DNA of 64,000 bases. Source: Phlyctochytrium arcticum (Eukaryota > Chytridiomycota > Chytridiomycetes > Chytridiales > Chytridiaceae). The stretch covers positions 1,054,001 through 1,118,000 of the forward strand of contig JAHLKI010000005.1 in assembly GCA_025602905.1 (NCBI GenBank), read 5' to 3'. Positions 24,140 to 33,511 of this stretch are shown piece by piece; position 1 is the first letter of the stretch; the number at the start of each line of letters is the position of its first letter. The notes beneath the pieces were generated by a model. That model made no database searches and was not told the origin of the DNA. It was given only the letters and a program-made list of their open reading frames with translations. A program made the translations under genes and the position numbers.

Positions 24140-27100
24140 CCCAGCGCACGGGTTCCATTTTAGGACAAATCAGAGTCGCAGCCACGCTGATGTAATCAGA
24201 GCTCCGGCGTGTTCGTGAAATACGTGTTGGTAAATCTACCTTGACCCTGTTTCATTGCAGACTGTCAATAAAGTTGCGCTTTTACGTCACGAACCTCGAG
24301 ATGTAATAATTCACTTTGGATTGGCTGACGTTTTGAGCCGTTTTGTGTAGCAATGATAACAGTTATGTGCGAATTTCAGATGGCGATTTCTCTTTTAACT
24401 CCCCCCCCTTCCAGGTCCCCCCGTTTCGGTCCCTCGCATTGGACGAGTACGGAGACGCTTAGATACCCTCGGCACACATATTATCTCAGCCTGTCTTCAA
24501 TATTGGAGCGTTTTATCGGGGTCCACTCGAGTTATCATGGCTTCTAGTCCCCCCAATAATCGGCGGCAGGATGGCCGATTCATCGCACCATTCAACGATA
24601 CAGAACCGAAAGGAGTCAAGCCTGTCTGCATCATTTGCAAGACCAAGTCCAGTACCCGCTACTGCCATCGAGATCTCGGTCTTCTTGCCCATCTTCGAGC
24701 GAACAACGTCCCATTTCATTTCAGCACGGATGCCGGCCACAAGAATGCCACGTTTTGCAAAAAATGCTGGAACCAACTTGACCGCAAGTACCCACATCCC
24801 TTGTTTCGAGTAAATCAGAAGGAAAACGATGCCCAGGCAGTCGCAACTAGTACATCGACAACCATCACACACGTCACGCCCATGCCGGTACCGCCAATAT
24901 CCGTGATTGCACAACCTGTCATGCCTACACCTGCAACGTTTGAACCCGTTGAGCCTATTTTCGGGGTGCATACACCCGTCACGCCCACGTTTGGCTCGCC
25001 CACATTCGGCTCGCCCACGATCGCCTCACCTACGCCTACGCGCACAATCAACTTTGGCACTATCACTGTCGACTTGGAGGACAACAGGAACGATTTTGTT
25101 GAGCCGGTCATGTCCGATACCTTGAAGTTTAGGAACGGCGTTCTTGACCTGCTTGACAAGGAGTGTGATCTCAAGATGCCTTTTACATCGGATTTGGACG
25201 CGTTTATTGAGCATTTAGATAGTTGCGACAATTTGGCGACGAAGACAGCGGTCGACTTGGGGCTCTCAGGTACCTAATGCTTGACCACTCATACCAGTGA
25301 AACTGAAACATTTCTACCAGCTGTTAGCTGGAAGCAAACAGAGTCAGAGAGAAGGAGAAGAATCATAGCTTCCATTACTGTACAGAAGGCCGCATTCCTT
25401 CATCCCCACATCAATTTCATGAAGGATGTGTTGATATCAACCACATTAGGATTATCCGAGAGCAGTAGAAAGGTGCTCGCGTCTTTTAATTTGAGTTTCA
25501 GTCCGGACGTAGCGAAGCAGAAAATGAAGGAAGCGACCGCGAGGGCGTACAAGGAGCTGACCGAACAGATGAGCGGGGGTACAGTTGTTCCAGTTGTCAA
25601 GATGGACGACTTCAACAGAGTTTCAGTTCATGGAACACCTGGTTCGGCGAACTCAGGAAAGTTCAGCACCGTGCAAACTCAAGCTAACTTGGCTGTGAAG
25701 TTTTTTCCGAAGGGGCAATCGTCTTATGATGAGGAGAATGGACACGTACATCGAGCTTTACCTCTACCACTCTTGGAAAAGCCGTATATAGACTTCAGTG
25801 ACATGGGATCTGACAAGGACAAGAAGGCCTTCGTCAACGCGCCTCTCCTAGACAAAGCAATAACTGACATCGTTGAGAAGGAAACCTACGGCGAAAAAAT
25901 TATCAACACAAACCAAGCGAATGCTTTTCGCAGGCCGTATCAATTCGACATGTCAACCAGTGCCGCTGAATTAAAACAGTTTCATGTTTTCGATGCGATG
26001 CCGAACAGAATGACGACTGCGGAAGATTTACGATCTCTAATGGTTTCCGTCAAGAAGTTTATTGAACACTACAAAGACGGAGCGATTTTCATTACTGGCG
26101 ACTTTTATGTTTGGCGGAACGTCATGAAGATACTATGGGCGAAAACGCGGGGCCGTCTATCTCCAGACCATGCATATCTCCGAATCGTTCTTTGCCCATG
26201 GCCTGATGGTATGCACATCGCACTGAATGCCCAGCAAGGTAAATCCTTATTATCATCGTCTCAAGGCTACATACTTAATGCATCACAGCGTTATTGCAAT
26301 GGAACTTCAATGTGTTCATGCCTATTTGGAGCTCCGCATTCCCGGATTTTGCCGTTCAACTAGTAAAGCTGCGACCTGTAAGGCGCATGATGTTGCTAAC
26401 AATGATGTTCTTAGCTTGGAAACAGTGCCGTGTCCAAGTGATGGATTGGGCGAAACAGCAGAAAGATCTCCCCGAATTCCAGCGTGTCATAGTGGACTCC
26501 CTCATCCGGCTGTTCGATGAAGAGTTGCCGCTCGTACTGGATGCTGCAACGGCCATGGCCAGCGGCAACATTGTGCTGTATAAGGAGGTACTGCATAGGT
26601 TGTTGCCACTCTTCATACGATATCGCAAAAGGAACTATGTCACCATCGTTCTCCACATTCTCTCTGCAATCCAGGAGATTGAGATGGGGGGTGATGATAA
26701 CATCACTGCTGCGCTATACAGCAACCTGCCACTAGCAAGTTCTGAGGATCTGGAGGTTTTCCACTCCCTCCTCCGTGCTTGCATCCGGCCATTCGACTCG
26801 CACGGCCGTGCCGTCTTAAACACACTTTACCTCTCTGCAAACAAAAATTTAAGTTCAAGGTCATTTCTGGCGCAAGTCGCAAAACAAAAAGCTGACGACA
26901 GGAAAAAGCGGACACCATGGACAAAGTTCGCGGGAAAGTTCACACTTCAACCACGACAGCCCGTAGAGACCAAACGTACACAGTACTTTAACTCACATCT
27001 CGAAATCATGGTCGCTACTCTTAAGGACATGTTCCGCAAACTCATTGCCAATTCGCCCAACATCACCATCAAGGGAGAGATGATGTTCTCTCATTCTGCC

Positions 27101-28063
27101 ACCGCTAGAAAAGTTCGCGGGTATCTGGTCCGCTATATAGTGGCCCCATCCCAGCCATCAACCGCTACAGCAACGGAACCCGCGAAGAAGAAGCGAAAGA
27201 AGAACACCAAAATTTCGAAATTCATCAACTGTAATATCCCGCCTGAAGTAATCGTGACTGTGTCCGAACGGTTATTACCACTTACCCTCTGGGGAGATAA
27301 GAAGGTCGTTCCTCTGAACGTTCACACGGATATTAGTGACTTTGCTGCAGTTGAGAGAGTGCGAACCCCGCTTCAAGACATAACCAATCAAGGTGATGCC
27401 GCAACTGACAATAAGAAGTTCTTCAATAAGTTTTCCACATTCGAAAAACCCCCGATGAGGCCTGGTTCAATCATTTGTCAATGCCCTATTTTGAGTCAAG
27501 ATATCTGCATTCACCTCAAACAGTTAATTGCTGGGAATGAATTTATCTGGTGGATACACAACATGGCGAAGCCCCTCTCGGATGAAGACTTTGTAAGAGA
27601 CGAAGATGAGGATGAGGAGATCACTGAGGAGCTGTGGTAAGTAACTCACTGTGACCTACCGCATCTTGATCGTGCTGACACAAACGCGGACATAGATATG
27701 CATCAATCGCCGGAATGACCGCACCAAATGCCCACAGCTTGTGTCAGTTCCTAGAGACATGTCTGAAATTTCATTCCTGCAATTTTTAACTGAATCTATC
27801 CAGGTCCAAGTCTCCAATCCTCCAACAAGCCCATCGCGGTTATACTCTCTTCTCAAAATTTTCGTAGAATAGACTAGTTTTATTACCAAAGCGTGAATTT
27901 TTTTTTGGAAACCTCAAATTTGACTTCATTGAAAGGGAATCATTCATATCAGTATGCCTATCTTTAAGGTTTTAATAGACGTTCTTCTGCTCAGAAAGTG
28001 TTCAGTCCACAGCTGCGCACAAGTTTGAGATCATTTAGCCTAAAATGGAACCCGTGCGCTGGG
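24140..28063 (+). mobile_element. 3.9-kb DNA transposon, copy B (plus orientation)
   Basis: The element is 3924 bp, with both 25-bp terminal inverted repeats complete (24140-24164 and 28039-28063, outer end CCCAGCGCACGG). It is almost identical to copy A; the one coding difference I found is T at 27126 (Leu) against the equivalent of A at 2630 (Gln). The 5' subterminal region (24165-24536) and 3' region (27641-28038) are non-coding. The flanks TATCACAC and TGTCCAGA are unlike each other but each matches one flank of copy A in reverse complement. Near-identity implies recent activity or gene conversion. Confidence 0.92.
24537..27640 (+). CDS. Putative transposase of the 3.9-kb element, copy B
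   Basis: The gene is spliced as in copy A: exons 24537-25269, 25321-26238 and 26289-27640, joined by introns of 51 and 50 bp. The exon lengths sum to 3003 nt, exactly 1000 codons plus stop, with both junctions keeping frame (DLGLS to AVSWKQ, and LNAQQ to LLQWNF), which supports a single protein. The domain order is a Cys/His zinc module (residues about 25-85), a Thr/Pro-rich linker with TFGSPTFGSPT repeats, a putative catalytic core around ITGDFYVW and PWPDGMHIALN, a helical domain, a basic patch (KKKRKKNTK) that may be a nuclear signal, and an acidic tail DEDEDEEITEELW. The function as transposase is inferred from its being the only gene between terminal inverted repeats. Confidence 0.72.
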
Positions 28064-28071
28064 TGTCCAGA
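28064..28071. repeat. 8-bp target duplication half, TGTCCAGA
   Basis: It abuts the 3' end of transposon copy B and is the reverse complement of TCTGGACA at 5617-5624. It lies 53 bp before the SMN start codon. Confidence 0.8.
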
Positions 28072-28123
28072 TGGACCAGATGCTCGGGATCCTCCGACAG
28101 CGCAGCAGGGCCCGGCGCCCATA

Positions 28124-29096
28124 ATGGTGAATATTGACTTGCAGGCCATTGCGCAAGGAGCTCATGGCATTGAGCAATTTGCCTTGCGTCTGGAGCTCGC
28201 TTTGAACAAAATGGCGGAGGGGGAGGATGAAAGAGAGGAGGGCGAGTATGAGGGAGAAGACGCAGTATCAAACTCTTCAGATCACCACGATCCCGTGAGC
28301 AATGTTTCTCACGAAGTTCAGCAGCAACCAGAGGTTATTTTGATTCATTTGACAAACAGTAAAGACGACAGGCTAATTTGCCTATCTGATCAATAGGACT
28401 ATGCTTGGGATGACACAGACTTGATTGATGCTTGGGATGCTGCTGTCCGAGAGTACCAGGTAATGGCCTTTATGCGTGCTTTCATTCCATATATGCATGG
28501 TAATTGACGCTGAACATCTAGGTATATCACAGTTCCGGTAGTCCAGTAGGAGGCTCAAATCCGCGGAAAAGGTACTTGCCATGGCATGCCCATTATCTTG
28601 GCGGTGGCAAATAACGCAAACAATTACTAGATCACGGAAAGTGGTGCGAGACAACGGCCGAGTATGTTTATAATCCCCCTACGTGAATTGAGGGATCTTT
28701 CTCATCCCTCCCACAACTAGCTAGCAGAGACAGCAGAACCATCTTCATCCTTATCCGCTGCACAAAACAATGCCTCAAATCAGGCCCAGCAAGAGGCTCA
28801 ACATTTGCATAATCATACCCCGGGTACGAGCGTCACGCAAGATGCAGCTTGCCCATCATGCGGATCCGCTACTCTGCCATCACCCCCAAGTGAGTTCAAC
28901 AATTTGCCCATCCCCTTAATCCTTCCTGACATTAGAAACTAGCCGTTCTACCAGAAGATAAAGATCTTGCCAACGCGATGATGTCCTGGTACTATGCTGG
29001 ATATTACACGGGCATATATACTGCCAAGGTTAGTCGTGTCTTTTGAAAAAAGTTTGGCTGCCGCTTAATGTAATACGGTAGAACGGGGCAAAATGA
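28124..29096 (+). CDS. SMN1: Survival motor neuron (SMN) homologue, compact form
   Basis: SMN scaffolds the complex that loads Sm rings on spliceosomal snRNAs. The first exon (28124-28333) codes an acidic N-terminal extension. Exon 2 (28397-28459) holds the Gemin2-binding helix YAWDDTDLIDAWDAAVREYQ. Later exons carry an Asn/Gln-rich linker with a CPSCGSATLPSPP segment. The C-terminal self-association YG box is LANAMMSWYYAGYYTGIYTA, ending in a short exon, NGAK before TGA at 29094-29096. No Tudor domain lies between the two ends, as in the short yeast-type SMN proteins. Introns have good GT-AG borders. The transposon insertion just upstream probably sits in the promoter or 5' leader. Confidence 0.85.
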
Positions 29097-29795
29097 AGTC
29101 AGGACCAAAAACATTGCTGCAACGTTTGAATTCCCTTATAACCATTTGTACATAAAAGGTACGCCCTGTGAGCATCTGGAATGTGAGCAAGGAAACTCAT
29201 TGTCAGCCCTTAGCTAGGATCATCTATTTAATTCGTTTTAATCCACTAAAATACTCCACCCATCCTACGAGGAAGGCCCAAAATTCATTGCTTGCGGCCC
29301 TCTATGTGGAAAGACAAACGCGAGTTATAGAGCATAGTCGAATGCTAGACACCTTTCACCAGGGATTCGTTTGGTCCAAATCACCAGACAACCTGAACCC
29401 CATGTGCAAATTTGGGATAGGTTCTGCCTGCGGACTGCGCGGCTGCGCAAATCTTGAAGAAAACCACAACTTGGCGGGCACCTTACTTTCTTTCGTATAT
29501 CCAGAGTGACAAAGTGAATTACTAGAGCATAAGTATCCATAATACACTCTTGAATATAGACTAAGACATACTTGCCCTTGATGTTTGGGGAGCTCTTAGA
29601 TGTGGCCAGCGGTAGTAGTGGTTACTTGGGGAGTAATTTCAGTTTAAGAAATTCACGTGATATTGACCAGTCCCTCGCCCAGCACACAACTGCCTTTTTC
29701 ACCGAAATGAATATACCAGCCTCGCTGAGGTAATCAGAGTTTTGACGCCCTCCGGGGTGCGTATCAGGTGCTGTCGAATTTGGTTCGATCCACTG
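29097..29795. other. Intergenic stretch, no confident gene
   Basis: A 113-codon frame at 29168-29509 (+) has no recognisable motif and no splice support; an overlapping reverse frame is equally weak. The right part (29755-29795) is an extra copy of the terminal repeat of the neighbouring MULE. Confidence 0.4.
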
Positions 29796-29841
29796 CGTTT
29801 CGGGTGCGTATTGGGCGCTGTGGAATTTGGTTCGATCCACT
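29755..29841. repeat. Tandem pair of MULE terminal-repeat copies
   Basis: Two imperfect copies lie head to tail. The outer copy starts GGGTGCGTATCAGGTGCTGT at 29755 and the inner one GGGTGCGTATTGGGCGCTGT at 29802. Both continue into AATTTGGTTCGATCCAC. Only the inner one has an inverted partner at the other end (32290-32328). Confidence 0.75.
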
Positions 29842-32328
29842 TCTGCCGCGTCTCAGTCGCATCTGAAACTTATAACTTTTGCAGATCTTCTCAGATCGTG
29901 TTTCCCTTCAAACTCTTTTCTCGGAGTCAGAGCATCCAGTACTTCGATAAATCCAGTTCCCCAACTGTGAGACTTCAGCCCCCCTGCCTCTTCTTGCAAA
30001 AACCCCGGATCTTCAGTCTGAAATGTCTCAGCTTCGTGCCGCCAACTATGCTCGTGCAAGAAATTCGTCTTTGTACTATCGCCGCGAACGACTCTTTCAT
30101 CCCGTCACTGCCGTCCAAATCCCCATCGAGGAGTTTGAGGCAGAGTGGAAACTTGGCGACAACTTCTGGACGCAATACAATGTCTACAATTATAAACGCA
30201 ATGGGAACAAGTTGATAAGTTACAAGTGCAAATTTGACAAGCATCGCCAATCCAAAGGTAAACGACCCGACAAGGAAGGCGCTCCGCAAAAAAAGAGAAG
30301 GATTACAAGCGTTTTCAGTTAAATTCCATGCACCGCACGCTTGGATGTATTCTTCAACAATTACACCAAGATGGTGACCTTCCAACATCCAACAGGATAT
30401 GCCGAACACTCTGAAGGACACGACATTGGGGATGCTGATGACCGTCATTTATGTGGCCACGCATGCGACCTTATCAAGGCGGAAGCAGAATCGCCCTATG
30501 CTCATAAAGACGTTGCAAAAGCTTTACCCTTGATTATTAAACGTTCAACATCCCCCAACCGTGCCAGCGCCCTCGGTCTAGATCGCATTTCTGCACGTGC
30601 TGTGTACAACGCTCGTTGGAGAGAGCGTCAGGAGCAGGCGGCCCCCCCAGGTTCGCTAGCGGAGGACGCGATGCATGCTATTGACTACTTGTCGGCTGAA
30701 GGTTACATCGTCAAGAGGTTCTTAACGGATGGATCTGACGAACAAGCCGCTGAAGGGTTTGCATTTGCAGTAAAGGAATCATTGAAACTACTTCCCAGCT
30801 GTAGTTATTTGGTTTTACTAGACTCCACCCATAAAACGAACCGATACGACTGGAGACTATTTACATGCATGATCAGAAACCAACAAGGCAGTTGGCTACC
30901 AGCGGCGCAGTTCTTTGTCAGTAACGAAAATGGGGATGCAGTATTCCAGGGCTTGGAGAAAGTTAGAGAAATGGTAGTGGAGGTGTGCGGGGTCGAATGG
31001 CAGCCGCGAAACATGCAGGTTGATCAATCAAACATTGAGAAGAATGGGATTATGCTTGCTTTCCCTGGCATGTCCGCGGGAGAAGAGGAGGTCAAAGTTC
31101 GGTATTGTAAGGTAATGTTTTGATCCGAGTGAAAGAACGCATTTCTATGCTTTGAACTATCATAGGTTCATGTCGCCCGCACTCTCATGCGGCGCATAGG
31201 TACGCACAAGCCAACGTATGCGAAAATGCTTCAGGCAATCAACAAGACCACGATGATTGGAGCCACCGGATTGTTGCGTGAGGCAATCAGGGACGCTCCC
31301 GAAAAACTTGCAGATTACCTCGAGAAGAACTGGACGAACCCCGCCGAGCTCGATTGCTGGACGATGGCCGCACGGCAACATTCGCCAACCCTGCTACAAG
31401 TGACCTCGACAAACCCCTTGGAGTCCTATCACCGATTGGTCAAAGCAGACACTAACTGTGGAAGGTTCTCTAGTATTCAGAAAGCTTGTGTTGGCTTGTG
31501 CAAAGTCAATACACAGCGCCGCCTGGAGGCAGATCGTGCTGAGATCTTGTTTAGGTCAAAGGTTCTGAAGGATACTGAAGACCATCCAAACATAGCTCGA
31601 TTCCCATTGCCCATTCAACGCCTTTTGATCGACCAGTACAGGGCGGTGGAGTACCGACTCGCAAAAGGCAAGCCAGCCCCTGACTACGATACTCTGGATT
31701 GTAACTGCCTCTTTGCCAGGCAATACCTGTTGCCATGTAAACATACCTTTCATGCTGATATGTTTGCAGAGGAGACCATATTGACCGATGAGGTTTGGGA
31801 TCAGTTTGCACTTTTGTTTGATGAGTGTGGTTTTGAGGTATATGAGACGAAGGTTCGCGTAGCAGTGGAACGAGAAGAGGTCAGCCCAGTCGACATCTAC
31901 AGAAACTACAGAAAGCGTCAAGTGAAAGAAGCGGAGGAAAGACTGCTGAATCACTACTTCCGGCTCGAGGACAAAGTTACGGAAGGTGATCCGTTTGCCA
32001 CCGAGCGACTTACTCAATTCATTGAAAATCTGGAAAGTTTTGTTACGGAAGAATCATGCAAAACCTGGACGTTTTCGACACCAACTACTCAAAGCCTAAC
32101 TAGATAGACCGTCAGGGGAACACTATCAAGGTATATATTAGTAGAAAAAGCTCGTCCTGCTGTTTTTCATAATCAACATATCTATATAGTATTGTAGTTT
32201 GCACACATATAGTCTCGCCATAGTCTGGCACCTTTTTGCGGACTTAGAAATTTTTAGCTTCGCTCTGAGCCTCTGGCAAAGCGGAGGTTGGTGGATCGAA
32301 CCAAATTCCACAGCGCCCGATACGCACC
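29803..32328 (+). mobile_element. MULE-type DNA transposon with terminal inverted repeats
   Basis: The 2526-bp element is bounded by inverted repeats of about 39 bp (29803-29841 and 32290-32328), sharing GCGCTGTGGAATTTGGTTCG. The direct repeat CGTTTCG lies on both sides (29796-29802 and 32329-32335), possibly 8 bp if the next G is counted. This is a little shorter than the 8-11 bp usual for Mutator-like elements. One transposase gene fills the interior. The region 32108-32289 is non-coding. Confidence 0.8.
30023..32107 (+). pseudogene. MULE transposase with SWIM finger, interrupted by a stop
   Basis: Two exons (30023-31111 and 31166-32107) make a protein of about 676 residues, but an in-frame TAA at 30320-30322 cuts it after the N-terminal DNA-binding part (residues 1-99). 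Frame and sequence continue normally on the other side. Catalytic acids of the MULE family are visible: Asp in LLDSTHKTNRY, Asp in MQVDQSNIEKNG, and Glu in TSTNPLESYHRLVK. A SWIM zinc finger follows as LDCNCLFARQYLLPCKHTFH. A single A-to-T change in an AAA codon would explain the stop. Without readthrough only an N-terminal fragment or an internal-start product could form, so this copy is probably non-autonomous. Confidence 0.82.
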
Positions 32329-32411
32329 CGTTTCGGTCTTTCCAAGTATACTCTTTTGATGCGCATCACTAGGGTTGAAATTAGTTAGCAGATCAGACAT
32401 TCAGCTCAAAC

Positions 32412-33252
32412 ATGACTACAGCAGCTCGTAAGTCCCTTTGATACCACCAGACTGTTCGGTGCTAATTTCCTGAGCAGGACCCACTTGGAATGCTGCTGTC
32501 GGTGGTCACACCCTCCGCGATACCGGTGCAGCCCCTACCCTTTCCGTCAGTGCTCGAGACCTTGCCACACAAACCAAGCTAAAGCTTCGACAACCTGGTC
32601 AAAATGCTCCATGGGAAATTGATGAGGAAGTTTTGCGGGCAAGGCTGGAGGAGAAGGAGCGGGAACACTTTGAGAAAATAAGAGGGTCAAAACGGATTGG
32701 TGGTGGTACGGGGAGCAAATTCATGTCGTTGGCAACAGGCGTGAGATTAACAACTTTTGGCAGGGGAGATTGATGTGGCGGCACTGAAGCGGGTGAGACT
32801 TGTCCAAGATAGCATGGATATCGATGGCTCGGATGATGATGAAGCAGCTGATGATGATTCAGAAAGGTTGGTTCTCAAGAATAGATATTGTTGCACCCTT
32901 TTGTTTACATTATCATATTAGTGAAAGTGATTCCGATGATGATGAAGATGACGAAGCAGAACTGCTACGCGAACTTGAAAAGATCCGAAAGGAGCGTGCG
33001 GAAGAGAAGGAGCGAGCTGACCGGGAACGGCTGGAGGAAGATGAGCGGCAAAGGGAAGAAGAGGCTCTTACAGGCAACCCTCTATTGGAAGGAAACAAGG
33101 GACGGGACTTTTCAGTCAAAAGGCGGTGGGATGATGACGTTGTATTCAAGAATCAGGCGAAAGGTATTGAGGATAACCCAAAACAGCGGTTTATAAACGA
33201 CCTGTTGCGAAGTGATTTCCATAGGAAGTTCATGGGTAAATACATAAAATAG
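32412..33252 (+). CDS. CWC15: Spliceosome component CWC15
   Basis: CWC15 (Cwf15) belongs to the Prp19-associated core of the activated spliceosome. The start [15 protein letters not shown] is split by an intron whose GTAAGT donor lies inside the sixth codon. The middle is an acidic Ser/Asp tract ([20 protein letters not shown]), then a charged helix [18 protein letters not shown]. The near-invariant C terminus follows: [27 protein letters not shown] and then [20 protein letters not shown] before IK and stop. Three introns are inferred, with the second between LATG and [11 protein letters not shown] and the third between DDDSE and SESDSDDDE. Confidence 0.93.
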
Positions 33253-33511
33253 TATCGAAGTGGCTCTATGTGATCGGCATGTCTGGCGAGCAGGCAAATG
33301 TATTATAATTTGGTTCGTTGTTAAATTTATTTCCTATTGTACAAAGCGCATCAAATGCACCGGTATTTGGGTATGTAAGTACACGATGGTGGGCGACAGG
33401 TGGCGACAGCGAGTAAATGGCCCCCTGGTTCGTGAAAAGAATCACGCTCGGGAGCGGCAGGTAACGAGGTATGTACAGAAAACGAGGCAGGTGCATCATG
33501 GTACGGATCTG

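Noticed and set aside
24537..27640. Three separate genes in the 3.9-kb element
   Set aside because: Two short introns with proper borders join all three frames to exactly 1000 codons in both copies.
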